Source: Rheinheimera sp.
GTDB taxonomy: Bacteria; Pseudomonadota; Gammaproteobacteria; Enterobacterales; Alteromonadaceae
Length of the DNA: 64,000 nt
Assembly: GCF_030824435.1 (NCBI RefSeq)
Contig: NZ_JAVBXS010000024.1
Location: forward strand, 45,498 to 109,497
Reading direction: 5' to 3'
Every line of letters starts with the position of its first letter. The first letter of the stretch is position 1. This document shows, in pieces, positions 51,233-60,212 of the stretch. Below the pieces are notes generated by a model that was given only the letters and a program-made list of their open reading frames with translations, was not told the origin of the DNA and searched no databases. The position numbers were made by a program, and so were the translations under genes.

Positions 51233-53257
51233 TTATGATGTTGTCGTGGTGGTCGCGTCAAACTTACTGCTCAGGACTATTTGTTGTTGTTGTGCTGATT
51301 GTTCCAGATCCTGCTGCAGAATGTCATCCAGAGCGGCAAGGTCCACTATATTGTCTACACAGACCCAACAGTTGCGTTGTTTTTTCTTGCCAAGGTACAA
51401 AGCTGCATCTGCCAGTTGTACCAAATGGTGCCAGTCCAGCTGTACCACGTCATGCCCTGCCTCCGGATAAACCACAGCGCCTATGGTGCATGAAACCGGA
51501 ATTGTATTTTGGTTTGCAATATCAAAGGGTTGCTGGTTAACAACACGACGGATACGCTCGGCAATATGATGATGATCGGTTTTTTGTTCCAATCGCGCCA
51601 CTAACAAAAATTCTTCACCGCCCCAGCGGATCAGCATATCGGTTTCCCTTATTGCCAGTTTGATACGCCTGGCAAATTCAACCAGCACCTCGTCACCGGC
51701 ATCATGACCATAAGAGTCATTGATTTTTTTAAAAAAATCGATATCAAGCAAATAAAACGCAATAGTGTGGCCAGTGCCGTCTTGTTGTGAACGTCTGACA
51801 AAATTCAGTTCTCTCTGAATATTTTGTTCAAAAAAACGCCTGTTATGCAAGCCAGTCAGGCCATCCAGCACACTCAGTGATTCAAACTGTTTTGCCAGTT
51901 TGCGGTTTTGTCTGAGCTGTATAGTGATCACCAACAGCACCAGCAGTAAGATGGCAAGCACGGCGGCAGTCAGCATCATTTGGCTCTGATGTTGTTCCTG
52001 TTCGGCTTTTTTTAATGATTGTTCTTTTTCCAACAGTTGTGTTTTAAGCTCAGACTCCAGCTGCAACCTGCTTAGTTCGGCGTGCGAGGCGGATTGGGTT
52101 GCACTTTGTTTTAGCTGGGGCTCAAGTTTGACGATAAATAACTGATGGAGTTTTTCCAGACCGTGAAGGCGCCACTCTGCTGTTTCCAGCAAAGCCATAC
52201 GCTTGTACAGATCCAGACTGACTTCCAGTGGTGTTTGTGTGTTCAGCAGCTGACAGGGCTGAAGCTCGGCTACACCCTGCAGTTTCAGCTGCACTAACTG
52301 TTGATAACAATCCAGGTAATCTGTGTTGACTTCGGTACTTTTGGGCGCTTGCAGGGAAGCCGTCAGCAAGTTGTTTGCCTGCTCCTTTTGTTGTAATTCT
52401 GCCGCAGATAAAGCGGAAAAAACCAAAGAAGAGCGTCGTAGTTCTTTATTGTTTGGTGTAATCAGCCCAAACCAATGCAGCGCTTGCTGATAGTCGTGCA
52501 GATGCAGTGCATAAGCCACCCCAATGTTGTGGTAGGTTAACGCAAGAATTTCGTTGGCGTAATCTGCAGATTCAGGTGTGTCCCGTTTTAACGCTTCCAG
52601 ACGGCTGATGGTTGCCTGTTGTAATTGCACGCCTTTTTGCACATAGGCTTTATCACCATGCATCACATAAAGCGCTGCTGTATTTAACATCACATCATTC
52701 AGCGCTTCAGGACTGGCTTGTTTTGCCAGTGACATTGCCAACTCGTAACTGCGAAAAGCGCTGGCGATATCGCCGTTACTGGATTGTTTCCAGGCAACAC
52801 CGGATAAAATTTGTGTTGCTAAATCGATGTTTTTTGCATTAATCGCATCATCGTACAGTTGCATAAGCTGGCGAATACTGTCGTCGTAGCTGTTGTTGTC
52901 ACTGACGGCACAGATATAACGGTACTGCAGGTCGAATTTTTCGGGTTTTGTTTGTTGGCATACCAGCTGCAATTTGTCATTGGCGTAATTGGCAAAATGC
53001 TCAAAGCCCATTTCGCTGCTTAGTTGGTAAATGCGGGCGGCGGAATCTGCAGTTTTCAGCTGTTGCTTCAGCCAGTCCAGCCGTTGTGGGTATGACAGCT
53101 TTTGATATTCAGCCGGAAAGGCCGGCTGTTGTTTTAGCTCGTCCGCACTGACGGTCGTTTCGGAGGCGGCAGTAGCAGGCTGTATCAGCAGGTTGAACAG
53201 GGCTGAAACCACACTCAGCAATACAGTTATCTTTCGCAGATTTTTTATAATCAACAT
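51233..53257 (-). CDS. Diguanylate cyclase with periplasmic TPR-like sensor domain
   Basis: 674 residues from the ATG at 53257 (AAGG at a normal distance); 22 more residues upstream are open but unlikely. Signal-like first helix (ITVLLSVVSALFNLLIQ), a large helical-repeat extracytoplasmic region (about 40-430; EALKRDTPESADYANEILALTYHNIGVAYAL), one transmembrane helix (MLTAAVLAILLLVLLVITIQL), then a GGDEF domain with GGEEF and an exact RxxD inhibitory site (RETD-MLIRW-GGEEF). It should make c-di-GMP with product inhibition. It lies inside the flagellar locus after flgN on the same strand, about 265 bases away, and converges with fliJ. Confidence 0.92.
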   Translation of the reverse strand: MLIIKNLRKITVLLSVVSALFNLLIQPATAASETTVSADELKQQPAFPAEYQKLSYPQRLDWLKQQLKTADSAARIYQLSSEMGFEHFANYANDKLQLVCQQTKPEKFDLQYRYICAVSDNNSYDDSIRQLMQLYDDAINAKNIDLATQILSGVAWKQSSNGDIASAFRSYELAMSLAKQASPEALNDVMLNTAALYVMHGDKAYVQKGVQLQQATISRLEALKRDTPESADYANEILALTYHNIGVAYALHLHDYQQALHWFGLITPNNKELRRSSLVFSALSAAELQQKEQANNLLTASLQAPKSTEVNTDYLDCYQQLVQLKLQGVAELQPCQLLNTQTPLEVSLDLYKRMALLETAEWRLHGLEKLHQLFIVKLEPQLKQSATQSASHAELSRLQLESELKTQLLEKEQSLKKAEQEQHQSQMMLTAAVLAILLLVLLVITIQLRQNRKLAKQFESLSVLDGLTGLHNRRFFEQNIQRELNFVRRSQQDGTGHTIAFYLLDIDFFKKINDSYGHDAGDEVLVEFARRIKLAIRETDMLIRWGGEEFLLVARLEQKTDHHHIAERIRRVVNQQPFDIANQNTIPVSCTIGAVVYPEAGHDVVQLDWHHLVQLADAALYLGKKKQRNCWVCVDNIVDLAALDDILQQDLEQSAQQQQIVLSSKFDATTTTTS

Positions 53258-53522
53258 CTGGCCTTTTTGTGTCAAAAGTTTCAGAAATTGTGGCAAAACC
53301 AATGCCAGTTGTGCCGGCATCACATGAATTTACCAACGGTTTTGCCAGAGTAGCGGCTACTGTGAAAGCCTGTTATTTTTTGCCTGCACTGAGCACGGTT
53401 TTACTGCTGATCCTGCCGGACGGGACAATAATCATGTTGTAACACAATCAGTTATAGCTGCTTATCAGAGCGGGAGCCAGTGTTTTTGAAGAGGATACAG
53501 GGACAAAATCAAACTAAAGTGG

Positions 53523-53963
53523 TTAACGCTGATTCATCTGCAGCTGTGGGTACTGAGTTTTATCATCCAGGCCCAGCAGTTTTTGCATCAGGCCGCGCTG
53601 ATAGGCCAGCAATTCACCATTTTTCTGATTCAGCTGCTGGCAAATTTGGGTGTGTTGCTGAACTTTATCAAAGAGTTGCTGACTGGCGTCCCGTATTTTT
53701 TCCGGCAACATGGCCAATAATGTCTGGATCCCTTGTTCAGACAATGGCAACTGTAACTGCAGCATCGCTTCCTGCCGCTCTGCTGCATTCTGTTGCAACT
53801 GTGCCAGCAATTGATGTGCCTGTTGATTAAGCTGCTGCAGTTGTTCGCTCTGGCGCAGACTCATCAGAATATACTGTTGTTGTAATACTGTACCCAGTTG
53901 TGCCAGCAATTCAGTATCCTGCTGCAAACCGGCGATGACAATTTTCAGCGCTTGTTGGTTCAT
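53523..53963 (-). CDS. flgN: Flagellar export chaperone FlgN
   Basis: 146 residues, helical throughout and Gln-rich (TELLAQLGTVLQQQYILMSL, SQQLFDKVQQHTQICQQLNQKNGELLAYQRGLMQKLLGLD), the FlgN pattern. It binds FlgK and FlgL before export. Its start overlaps the flgM stop by four bases, so flgM and flgN are coupled. Order flgA-flgM-flgN on the minus strand, divergent from flgB. Confidence 0.88.
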   Translation of the reverse strand: MNQQALKIVIAGLQQDTELLAQLGTVLQQQYILMSLRQSEQLQQLNQQAHQLLAQLQQNAAERQEAMLQLQLPLSEQGIQTLLAMLPEKIRDASQQLFDKVQQHTQICQQLNQKNGELLAYQRGLMQKLLGLDDKTQYPQLQMNQR

Positions 53964-54241
53964 TTCCTGTGAAAATCCAAAATAGCTTGTGCCAGGTTGT
54001 CTTCATCAAGTGACAACTGACCGTTGGCCAATGCTACTTTAACCTGGGCTACTTTATCGAAGTCAATTTCGCCATGCTGTGCCAGCGTATTAAAAGCCTG
54101 CTGCACTGCCTGCGTTGTGCTGCTGATTTCGCTTTGCTGCACATAAGCTGTGGGCTGTGACGTTTTTTGCGCCACTTGTTGAATTTGCTGCTCGGTTTTC
54201 TGAACCGGCTGAATATGCTTGGATTGGTCTATCTTTATCAT
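53960..54241 (-). CDS. flgM: Anti-sigma-28 factor FlgM
   Basis: 93 residues. Disordered N-half rich in Gln/Ser, and the conserved C-terminal sigma-28-binding segment DFDKVAQVKVALANGQLSLDEDNLAQAILDFHRK. It should hold the sigma-28 factor encoded at 33625-34344 until the hook is done and FlgM is exported. A dedicated FlgM in this locus means the lateral cascade has its own checkpoint. Confidence 0.93.
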   Translation of the reverse strand: MIKIDQSKHIQPVQKTEQQIQQVAQKTSQPTAYVQQSEISSTTQAVQQAFNTLAQHGEIDFDKVAQVKVALANGQLSLDEDNLAQAILDFHRK

Positions 54242-54310
54242 CGTTTGTACCCGGCGGTAAAAGCTAAAATTGCTGCTAACAGTAAACAGCGACCAACAGT
54301 CGCTGAAACT

Positions 54311-55069
54311 TTAATTTGATTTAAAAATAGTTTGTACCCTGGCTTCTGCCACTACTTCCGCTTCCACTATCACCCCGGACGAGATGTTTTGCACTTTAAT
54401 CCGCTGTCCGAGCTGACCGTCTTCCATTGCTATACCTTTGGTGCTGGCAGCAAAACCACCACTTTGCACCGTGATCAGCACATGACTGCCTTTTTCCACC
54501 AGCAACTGCGCTGTTAAATGTTGCCGGCTAAGCACTTGTCCTGCCGGAATTCGGCGTTTGGCCTGCAAACCAAGCAGGGCAGCGGGGTTGAGTTCAACGC
54601 CCAGTTTACTTTGCTCCAGTTCAGTCAGTCTGGTGCTCAGCATGTCAGCACTCAGCACTTCGTCCCGCTGGATTTGGCGACTGGCGACCACTACGGGCAA
54701 CCAGACCCGCACTCTGGCGGTGGCGCGGCTTTGCCAGCTTTTTTTGTCCCGACACTCCAGACTATAGCTGGTTCGGCCCCACGGCGCCTGCTGCGGATTG
54801 CTGCGGCTGATGACGAGTTGGTTGCAGGCCGGTTTTTTCTGCAGTGCCGCAGGTAAGGATAATTCGATCTGCTGTTTCACCGGCGTTTTGGCACCAAGCT
54901 GTAAGGCAAAACGTTGCACTTCTGTGCTGATGTGATTTTTGATGTGTTGTTCTGTACTGGCAGCTGCATAGGGCGGCACCGTCAGCAGGAGGAAAAATAA
55001 CCACTTCCATGGCGGAAGCAATACTTCCGTTCTGCTGATTTGCTTTGCGAACTCATTAAGGTAACTCAT
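54311..55069 (-). CDS. flgA: Flagellar P-ring chaperone FlgA
   Basis: 252 residues. Signal peptide (WKWLFFLLLTVPPYAAAS), an N-terminal domain, and a C-terminal SAF/FlgA domain (VASRQIQRDEVLSADMLSTRLTELEQ, GLQAKRRIPAGQVLSRQHLT, VIVEAEVVAEARVQTIF). It helps FlgI form the P ring in the periplasm. First gene of the flgA-flgM-flgN unit; 78 bases separate it from divergent flgB. Confidence 0.93.
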   Translation of the reverse strand: MSYLNEFAKQISRTEVLLPPWKWLFFLLLTVPPYAAASTEQHIKNHISTEVQRFALQLGAKTPVKQQIELSLPAALQKKPACNQLVISRSNPQQAPWGRTSYSLECRDKKSWQSRATARVRVWLPVVVASRQIQRDEVLSADMLSTRLTELEQSKLGVELNPAALLGLQAKRRIPAGQVLSRQHLTAQLLVEKGSHVLITVQSGGFAASTKGIAMEDGQLGQRIKVQNISSGVIVEAEVVAEARVQTIFKSN

Positions 55070-55091
55070 TCAATCATAGGGCCTTTTGATA

Positions 55092-55108
55092 ATGGCACAA
55101 AGCTTGTA
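55092..55108 (+). promoter_or_regulatory. Sigma-54 promoter for flgBCDEFGHIJKL
   Basis: ATGGCACAAAGCTTGTA matches the -24/-12 consensus TGGCAC-N5-TTGCA at all but one base (T for C at -12). It lies about 40 bases before the flgB ATG, on the correct strand. LafK, encoded in the locus, is the likely activator (inference). Confidence 0.75.
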
Positions 55109-55147
55109 ATTCAGCCTTAGCTGCTGCGTTTTTTACAAGGTACAAAG

Positions 55148-55522
55148 ATGGACATTTTTCACAAAGCTTTGGGCGTACATCCATTTTCGCTGCAATTACG
55201 TCTGGATAGAGCAGAGATTATCTCAGGCAATCTGGCTAATGTCGACACACCTGGTTTTATGGCCCGCGATCTCGATTACAGCAGCATTTTGCAGCAGGTT
55301 GAAAGCAATCTGAAGTTTGGTGAAGGTCCGGTGCTGACAGGTGCCGATGTGCGTGCTGAACAAAAATACCGTATTCCATTTCAGCCTTCTGCTGATGGCA
55401 ATACCTCAGAGTTGAGTGTTGAGCAGGCTAATTTTGCCGCCAACACTATGGATTTCCAGACCAGTCTGACCTTTCTGAATATGAAAATCAGCGGCTTGCA
55501 TAAAGCGATTAAAGGAGAATAA
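55148..55522 (+). CDS. flgB: Flagellar proximal rod protein FlgB
   Basis: 124 residues. RLDRAEIISGNLANVDTPGFMARDLDY is the rod-protein N-terminal motif; the C-terminal helix MDFQTSLTFLNMKISGLHKAIKGE is characteristic. First gene of the flgBCDEFGHIJKL operon, after the sigma-54 promoter; two bases before flgC. Confidence 0.96.
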   Translation: MDIFHKALGVHPFSLQLRLDRAEIISGNLANVDTPGFMARDLDYSSILQQVESNLKFGEGPVLTGADVRAEQKYRIPFQPSADGNTSELSVEQANFAANTMDFQTSLTFLNMKISGLHKAIKGE

Positions 55523-55524
55523 CG

Positions 55525-55941
55525 ATGTCGTTCAGCACTATTTATGACATTGGTGGCAGTGCAATGCGGGCGCAGGTGATGCGTTTGGACACTGTGGCGT
55601 CAAATCTGGCTAATGCTGATACCGCAGCTTCCAGTGCAGCGGAAGCTTACAAAGCGATTAAGCCGGTTTTTTCCGCTTTATACAGCCAGGACTTTGATAA
55701 CCGCAGCATGTCCGCTCAGGTGCAAACTTTGGGTGTTGTGCAGTCTGACCGCACTGTTGAGAGCCGTTACGAACCTAACAGCCCTTTGGCCGACGCCGAA
55801 GGTTATGTGTTTTATTCCAATGTAAATCCGGTGGCAGAGATGGCAGACATGATGTCAGCGTCCCGTGCTTTTCAAACTTCAGTAGAAGTGATGGGGCGCG
55901 TCTCCAGCATGCAACAAAGCTTGCTGAAACTGGGCCAATAA
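55525..55941 (+). CDS. flgC: Flagellar proximal rod protein FlgC
   Basis: 138 residues. AMRAQVMRLDTVASNLANADTAAS at the N-terminus, VESRYEPNSPLADAEGYVFYSNVNPVAEMADMMSASRAFQTSVEV at the end, as in FlgC. It sits between FlgB and FlgF in the rod. Confidence 0.96.
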   Translation: MSFSTIYDIGGSAMRAQVMRLDTVASNLANADTAASSAAEAYKAIKPVFSALYSQDFDNRSMSAQVQTLGVVQSDRTVESRYEPNSPLADAEGYVFYSNVNPVAEMADMMSASRAFQTSVEVMGRVSSMQQSLLKLGQ

Positions 55942-55951
55942 GGAGTTTGTG

Positions 55952-56623
55952 ATGTCTGCAATTGACAATAATTTTTCCGCCGGGGCTGTTAATACAACCA
56001 ATACCATTGCCAGCAATGGCAAGCCCGATGCAGCGGCGTTATCCAGCATGTTTCTGGAGTTGCTGGTGGCGCAAATCAGCCATCAGAACCCATTGAACCC
56101 AATGGATGGTACTCAGTATGTCAGCCAGTTGGCCGAATTTAGCAGTGTGGAAAGTCTGGAAAAACTGAATCTGCAGTCCCAGCAGCAGGTTGGTTATATG
56201 AAAAGTCTGCAGGCGCTGGAAGCAACGGCTTTGGTGGGGCAAAAAGTGGATGTTAAAGCCGACACTGTTTCATTAGAACAAGCCGACAACATTGCCGGTG
56301 CCATCAATCTGGGCGCCAGAGTTGACAGTGTCACTGTGCGACTGTACGACGCCGGGGGCAAGCTGGTTGATGAAATTAAACTGCAGAACCCAACGATAGG
56401 AACCTTGCGTTTTGAGTTCCCGGAGCAGGCCGCCGGTGCTTATCAGGTGCAGGCCGAAGTTGCAGTAAACAACAGTAAACAGCAAGTCCCCACTTATCTG
56501 ACTAATGAAGTAGAGCGGGTGTCGGTTGGGGCAGGCCCTGACGACATTATTCTGCAGGTGAATGGTTTAGGTAATCATTACCTCTTTGATATCAATCAGT
56601 TGTCGAAGGCAACAAAAAGTTAA
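55952..56623 (+). CDS. flgD: Flagellar hook-cap protein FlgD
   Basis: 223 residues from the ATG at 55952 (AGGAG six bases before). The conserved N-terminal block SSMFLELLVAQISHQNPLNPMDGTQYVSQLAEFSSVE, followed by a FlgD Ig-like domain (RLYDAGGKLVDEIKLQNPTIGTLRFEFP). It caps the growing hook and is then replaced. Confidence 0.95.
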   Translation: MSAIDNNFSAGAVNTTNTIASNGKPDAAALSSMFLELLVAQISHQNPLNPMDGTQYVSQLAEFSSVESLEKLNLQSQQQVGYMKSLQALEATALVGQKVDVKADTVSLEQADNIAGAINLGARVDSVTVRLYDAGGKLVDEIKLQNPTIGTLRFEFPEQAAGAYQVQAEVAVNNSKQQVPTYLTNEVERVSVGAGPDDIILQVNGLGNHYLFDINQLSKATKS

Positions 56624-56634
56624 AAGGATCAATT

Positions 56635-57975
56635 ATGTCTATGTTTAACATTGGCCTCAGTGGTCTGTCTTCGACCCAGAAGGCGCTGGAAGTCACCAGT
56701 AATAACATTGCCAACGCCAGCACTGCCGGTTATAAAACGGCCAGCACTGAGTTTTCGGCGTTGTATAACGGCGGTCAGCGCAGTGGTGTCAAAGTGGCTG
56801 CAACCAACGAAAACTTTGAGAAAACCGGCGGTCTGGTCAGTACAGGTCAGAGCCTGGATTTGGCCATTACCGGCAAAGGTTTTTTTGTGGTGAACGAAAA
56901 TGGCCGTTTGGCTTTTACCCAGGCAGGGCAGTTTGGGTTGGATGAGAATCGCCAGATTGTTAATAACAACGGCAGCAAGCTGCAGGGTTTTGGTATTGAT
57001 GAAAACGGTAATCTCATTACAGGTATTCTGACCGATTTAAAAGTAGAAGCGGCCAATATCCCAGCCAAAGCCACGGAGAATATCGCTTTTTCCCTGAACC
57101 TGAATTCGGCAAGTGACGTTATCCCTTATCCGGTTGCACCTGCAGTGTTTGACCCGGCTGACGGCACTTCTTTTAATTATTCACAGTCAACAGAAGTGTT
57201 TGATTCTTTGGGTAATAGCCACACTCTGACGCAGTATTTTAACCACACAGGTGTAAATACCTGGGCCGTGGTGTATTACATGGATGGCAAACCATTGCCC
57301 GCAGCCGATTTAAATCCTCCGGCTGGTGCTGTAGTGGGCAGTGTGGATGCCACTGATGATACCGGTGTTGTCACTACAGCCGCCACTTTGACCATCACCT
57401 TTGATACCGACGGCCAATTAAGCCCTATGGGCACCCTGCCGGCACCACCGCTGGTACCAGCAGATAACAACGTCACCGACCCTTACAACGTACGTGAATT
57501 GACGCTGGATTTTGCTCCTGCGGGCGCCTCTGTGATGGCTATTAAACTGGATATGGTGAAATCGTCGCAGTTTGGCAGCGCTTTTGGTTTATATGAAAAC
57601 AATTCAGATGGCTACACCTCGGGTGAGTTCACCGGTGTTGCCGTTGCGGAAGATGGCAAGGTGCTGGCCACTTTCTCCAATGGAGAATCCAAATTGCAGG
57701 GCCAAATCGCTTTGGCCAATTTTGCCAATCCACAAGGTCTGGAATCGGGTAACAACACAGTGTGGTATGCCAGTGAACAATCCGGTGCCGCTATTATCGG
57801 CACTCCGTCTGAAGGCAGTTTTGGTGCCATTCTGGCCGGTTCTTTTATGGGTTCGAATGTAGATATCAGCGCTCAGCTGGTTGATTTGATGTCATTTCAG
57901 CAAAGTTATCAGGCCAACGCCAAAACTATCAGTACCGCTGATGAAATGATGCAAGTGCTGTTTAACGCAGTATAA
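56635..57975 (+). CDS. flgE: Flagellar hook protein FlgE
   Basis: 446 residues. N-terminal D0 (MFNIGLSGLSSTQKALEVTSNNIANASTAGYK) and C-terminal D0 (SNVDISAQLVDLMSFQQSYQANAKTISTADEMMQVLFNAV), with D1/D2 domains between (SQSTEVFDSLGNSHTLTQYF). It polymerises to the flexible hook. It uses AAAAGGA upstream. Confidence 0.96.
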   Translation: MSMFNIGLSGLSSTQKALEVTSNNIANASTAGYKTASTEFSALYNGGQRSGVKVAATNENFEKTGGLVSTGQSLDLAITGKGFFVVNENGRLAFTQAGQFGLDENRQIVNNNGSKLQGFGIDENGNLITGILTDLKVEAANIPAKATENIAFSLNLNSASDVIPYPVAPAVFDPADGTSFNYSQSTEVFDSLGNSHTLTQYFNHTGVNTWAVVYYMDGKPLPAADLNPPAGAVVGSVDATDDTGVVTTAATLTITFDTDGQLSPMGTLPAPPLVPADNNVTDPYNVRELTLDFAPAGASVMAIKLDMVKSSQFGSAFGLYENNSDGYTSGEFTGVAVAEDGKVLATFSNGESKLQGQIALANFANPQGLESGNNTVWYASEQSGAAIIGTPSEGSFGAILAGSFMGSNVDISAQLVDLMSFQQSYQANAKTISTADEMMQVLFNAV

Positions 57976-57985
57976 GGACTAAAGC

Positions 57986-58714
57986 ATGGAACGTCTGATC
58001 CATACCGCAGTATCTGGCGCCGATCTGGCACAGACTGCACTGCGCATTACCGCCAATAACCTGGCCAACATCAATACCGTTGGTTTTAAAGCGGACATGG
58101 AACAAGCCAGGGCAATGCAAATTACCGGTGAAGGTTTTCGTACCAGGTTTCAGGCGCAGTTGATGCCTGTATCCACCGACTTAACCGCCGGTGCTGTAAT
58201 GGAAACGGGCCGTGATTTAGATATTACCGTCAGTGAACAAGGTTTTATTGCGGTACAGGATGCTGATGGTAATGAAGCTTACACCAGGGCAGGTGAACTG
58301 CAGGTTGCCGCTGATGGCAGCCTTGCTGTGCATGGCTTCAGAGTACAAGGTGGTGGTGGTGCCATAGTGTTGCCGGAGTTTGGTGATATCGATATCAGTG
58401 CTGACGGCACTATTAATTTGTTACCCGTTGGTGGTGGTGTGATTGAGCAGGATGAACGCATCAAACTGGTCAGTGCTAATAATGTGGTGATGGTCAAAGG
58501 TGATGATGGTTTGTTCCGGGCCGAAGATGGCAATCCGCTGGAAGCTGATCCTGCCGTGACAGTGCGTAGTGGTGCGCTGGAAGGTTCTAATGTCAATGCC
58601 GTTGAGCAGATGGTGAATACCATGAATATCAGCCGGCAGTTTGAACTGAACATCCAGATGATGAAAGCAGCCGATGAACTGGCCGTGTCCGGCAACAAAC
58701 TGATCAGCGCTTAA
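57986..58714 (+). CDS. flgF: Flagellar rod protein FlgF
   Basis: 242 residues. LIHTAVSGADLAQTALRITANNLANINTVGFKAD at the start and GALEGSNVNAVEQMVNTMNISRQFELNIQMMKAADELA near the end are typical of FlgF. It forms part of the proximal rod. Confidence 0.95.
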   Translation: MERLIHTAVSGADLAQTALRITANNLANINTVGFKADMEQARAMQITGEGFRTRFQAQLMPVSTDLTAGAVMETGRDLDITVSEQGFIAVQDADGNEAYTRAGELQVAADGSLAVHGFRVQGGGGAIVLPEFGDIDISADGTINLLPVGGGVIEQDERIKLVSANNVVMVKGDDGLFRAEDGNPLEADPAVTVRSGALEGSNVNAVEQMVNTMNISRQFELNIQMMKAADELAVSGNKLISA

Positions 58715-58732
58715 GCAACAGGAATTAATAGT

Positions 58733-59518
58733 ATGAATTCAGCATTATGGGTAAGCAAAACAGGTTTGGCGGCGCAGGATATGCGCATGACCACCATTTC
58801 CAACAACCTGGCCAACGTGAATACCGTCGGTTTTAAAAAAGACCGGGTGGTGTTTGAAGATTTGTTTTATCAGGTGCAACGTCAACCCGGCACTCAGGCT
58901 GATGAAGTGAATCAGGTACCGGCCGGCATTCAGCTGGGTACTGGTGTCAGAGTGAACGGCACACAAAAAGTCTTTACCGAAGGCAGTTTTGAAACGACCA
59001 ATAATCAGCTTGATGTGGCTATTGCCGGTCAGGGTTTTTTTCAGGTGGAAAGTCCGGATGGTGAACTGTTGTATTCCCGCAACGGCCAGTTTCATGTGAA
59101 TGCAGATGGTTTAATTACCAATGCCAATGGTTTGCCGTTGGCACAGAACATTACCATTCCGCCTGAAGCCACCAAGGTCACTATTGGCAGTGACGGTACT
59201 GTTTCTGCTCAGGTTGCAGGTCAGGATCAACTGCTGGAACTGGGTCAGATTCTGACGGTGAGTTTTGTTAATCCGGCAGGGTTAGAAGCTTTGGGTGGCA
59301 ATTTATACCGTGCTACTGCCGGTTCAGGCGAAGCGCTGGAAGGGGTTCCTGGTGAAGACGCTTTTGGCCAGCTGCAACAATACACAGTGGAAGGTTCAAA
59401 CGTCAGTGTGGTTGATGAAATGGTGAATATGATAGCCGTTCAGCGTGCTTATGAAATGAATGCCAAGGTGGTTTCGGCCGCCGATGAAATGCTGAACTTT
59501 GTCACTCAAAGTATGTAA
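58733..59518 (+). CDS. flgG: Flagellar distal rod protein FlgG
   Basis: 261 residues, the standard FlgG length. SALWVSKTGLAAQDMRMTTISNNLANVNTVGFKKDR and the C-terminal EGSNVSVVDEMVNMIAVQRAYEMNAKVVSAADEML. It builds the distal rod through the P and L rings. Confidence 0.97.
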   Translation: MNSALWVSKTGLAAQDMRMTTISNNLANVNTVGFKKDRVVFEDLFYQVQRQPGTQADEVNQVPAGIQLGTGVRVNGTQKVFTEGSFETTNNQLDVAIAGQGFFQVESPDGELLYSRNGQFHVNADGLITNANGLPLAQNITIPPEATKVTIGSDGTVSAQVAGQDQLLELGQILTVSFVNPAGLEALGGNLYRATAGSGEALEGVPGEDAFGQLQQYTVEGSNVSVVDEMVNMIAVQRAYEMNAKVVSAADEMLNFVTQSM

Positions 59519-59532
59519 CTGAGGGTTTTGTG

Positions 59533-60201
59533 ATGAAACAGGCTGCATCTTTTTTGTTGCTGTTGTTGCTTTGTGCCTGCAGCAGCAAACCGGACAGTCC
59601 GCTGGCGGATGACGATGACTGGGAGCGCACAGCAACACCGCTGGTGACGCAGGAGGCTGTGCCTGCCAGCGCCGGCAGTCTGTACACTGAATCTTATATG
59701 TTTACCCTTTTTGCCGACAAAAGAGCCTATAGGGTAGGTGACATTCTGACAGTGCAGTTGGATGAACGTACTCAGTCCAGTAAAAGCGCCGACACTGCGC
59801 TTGATCGCAACACTAACGTTAACCTTGGTGTGCCACTGGCCGGTAACGCCAATGTGTCTGATTTATCATTACGCATCAATAATGGCCAAAACTTTGAAGG
59901 TGAAAGCAGCGCCAGTCAGCAAAACTTTTTGCGTGGTGCAATTACAGTGCGTGTGATGGACGTTGCCTCTAACGGCGCTTTAACCATTCGTGGTGAAAAA
60001 TGGATCAAACTGAATCATGGTGATGAATATATCCGCTTGCAGGGTGTAGTGCGGCCTGAAGATATTGATGTTACCAACCGTATTTCGTCACAGCGTATTG
60101 CCGATGCCCGCATCAGTTACGCTGGCAAAGGCACGCTGGCTGATGCCGCCGAGGAAGGCTGGCTCAGCAAGCTGTTTTCCACTTACCTTAACCTGTTTTA
60201 G
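59533..60201 (+). CDS. flgH: Flagellar L-ring lipoprotein FlgH
   Basis: 222 residues from the ATG at 59533; an adjacent GTG one codon earlier is less likely. Lipoprotein signal LLLLLCACSS, with Cys about residue 14-16 as the lipidation site. FlgH phrases: LFADKRAYRVGDILTVQLDERTQSSKSADT, ITVRVMDVASNGALTIRGEKWIKLNHGDEYIRLQGVVRPEDI. It forms the outer-membrane L ring. Confidence 0.95.
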   Translation: MKQAASFLLLLLLCACSSKPDSPLADDDDWERTATPLVTQEAVPASAGSLYTESYMFTLFADKRAYRVGDILTVQLDERTQSSKSADTALDRNTNVNLGVPLAGNANVSDLSLRINNGQNFEGESSASQQNFLRGAITVRVMDVASNGALTIRGEKWIKLNHGDEYIRLQGVVRPEDIDVTNRISSQRIADARISYAGKGTLADAAEEGWLSKLFSTYLNLF

Positions 60202-60212
60202 CGAGCTGCCCC

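Noticed and set aside
53336..53522. Sigma-28-like element (CTCTGATAA) upstream of the GGDEF gene
   Set aside because: Only the -10-like part is visible; the -35 part and spacing do not fit well enough.
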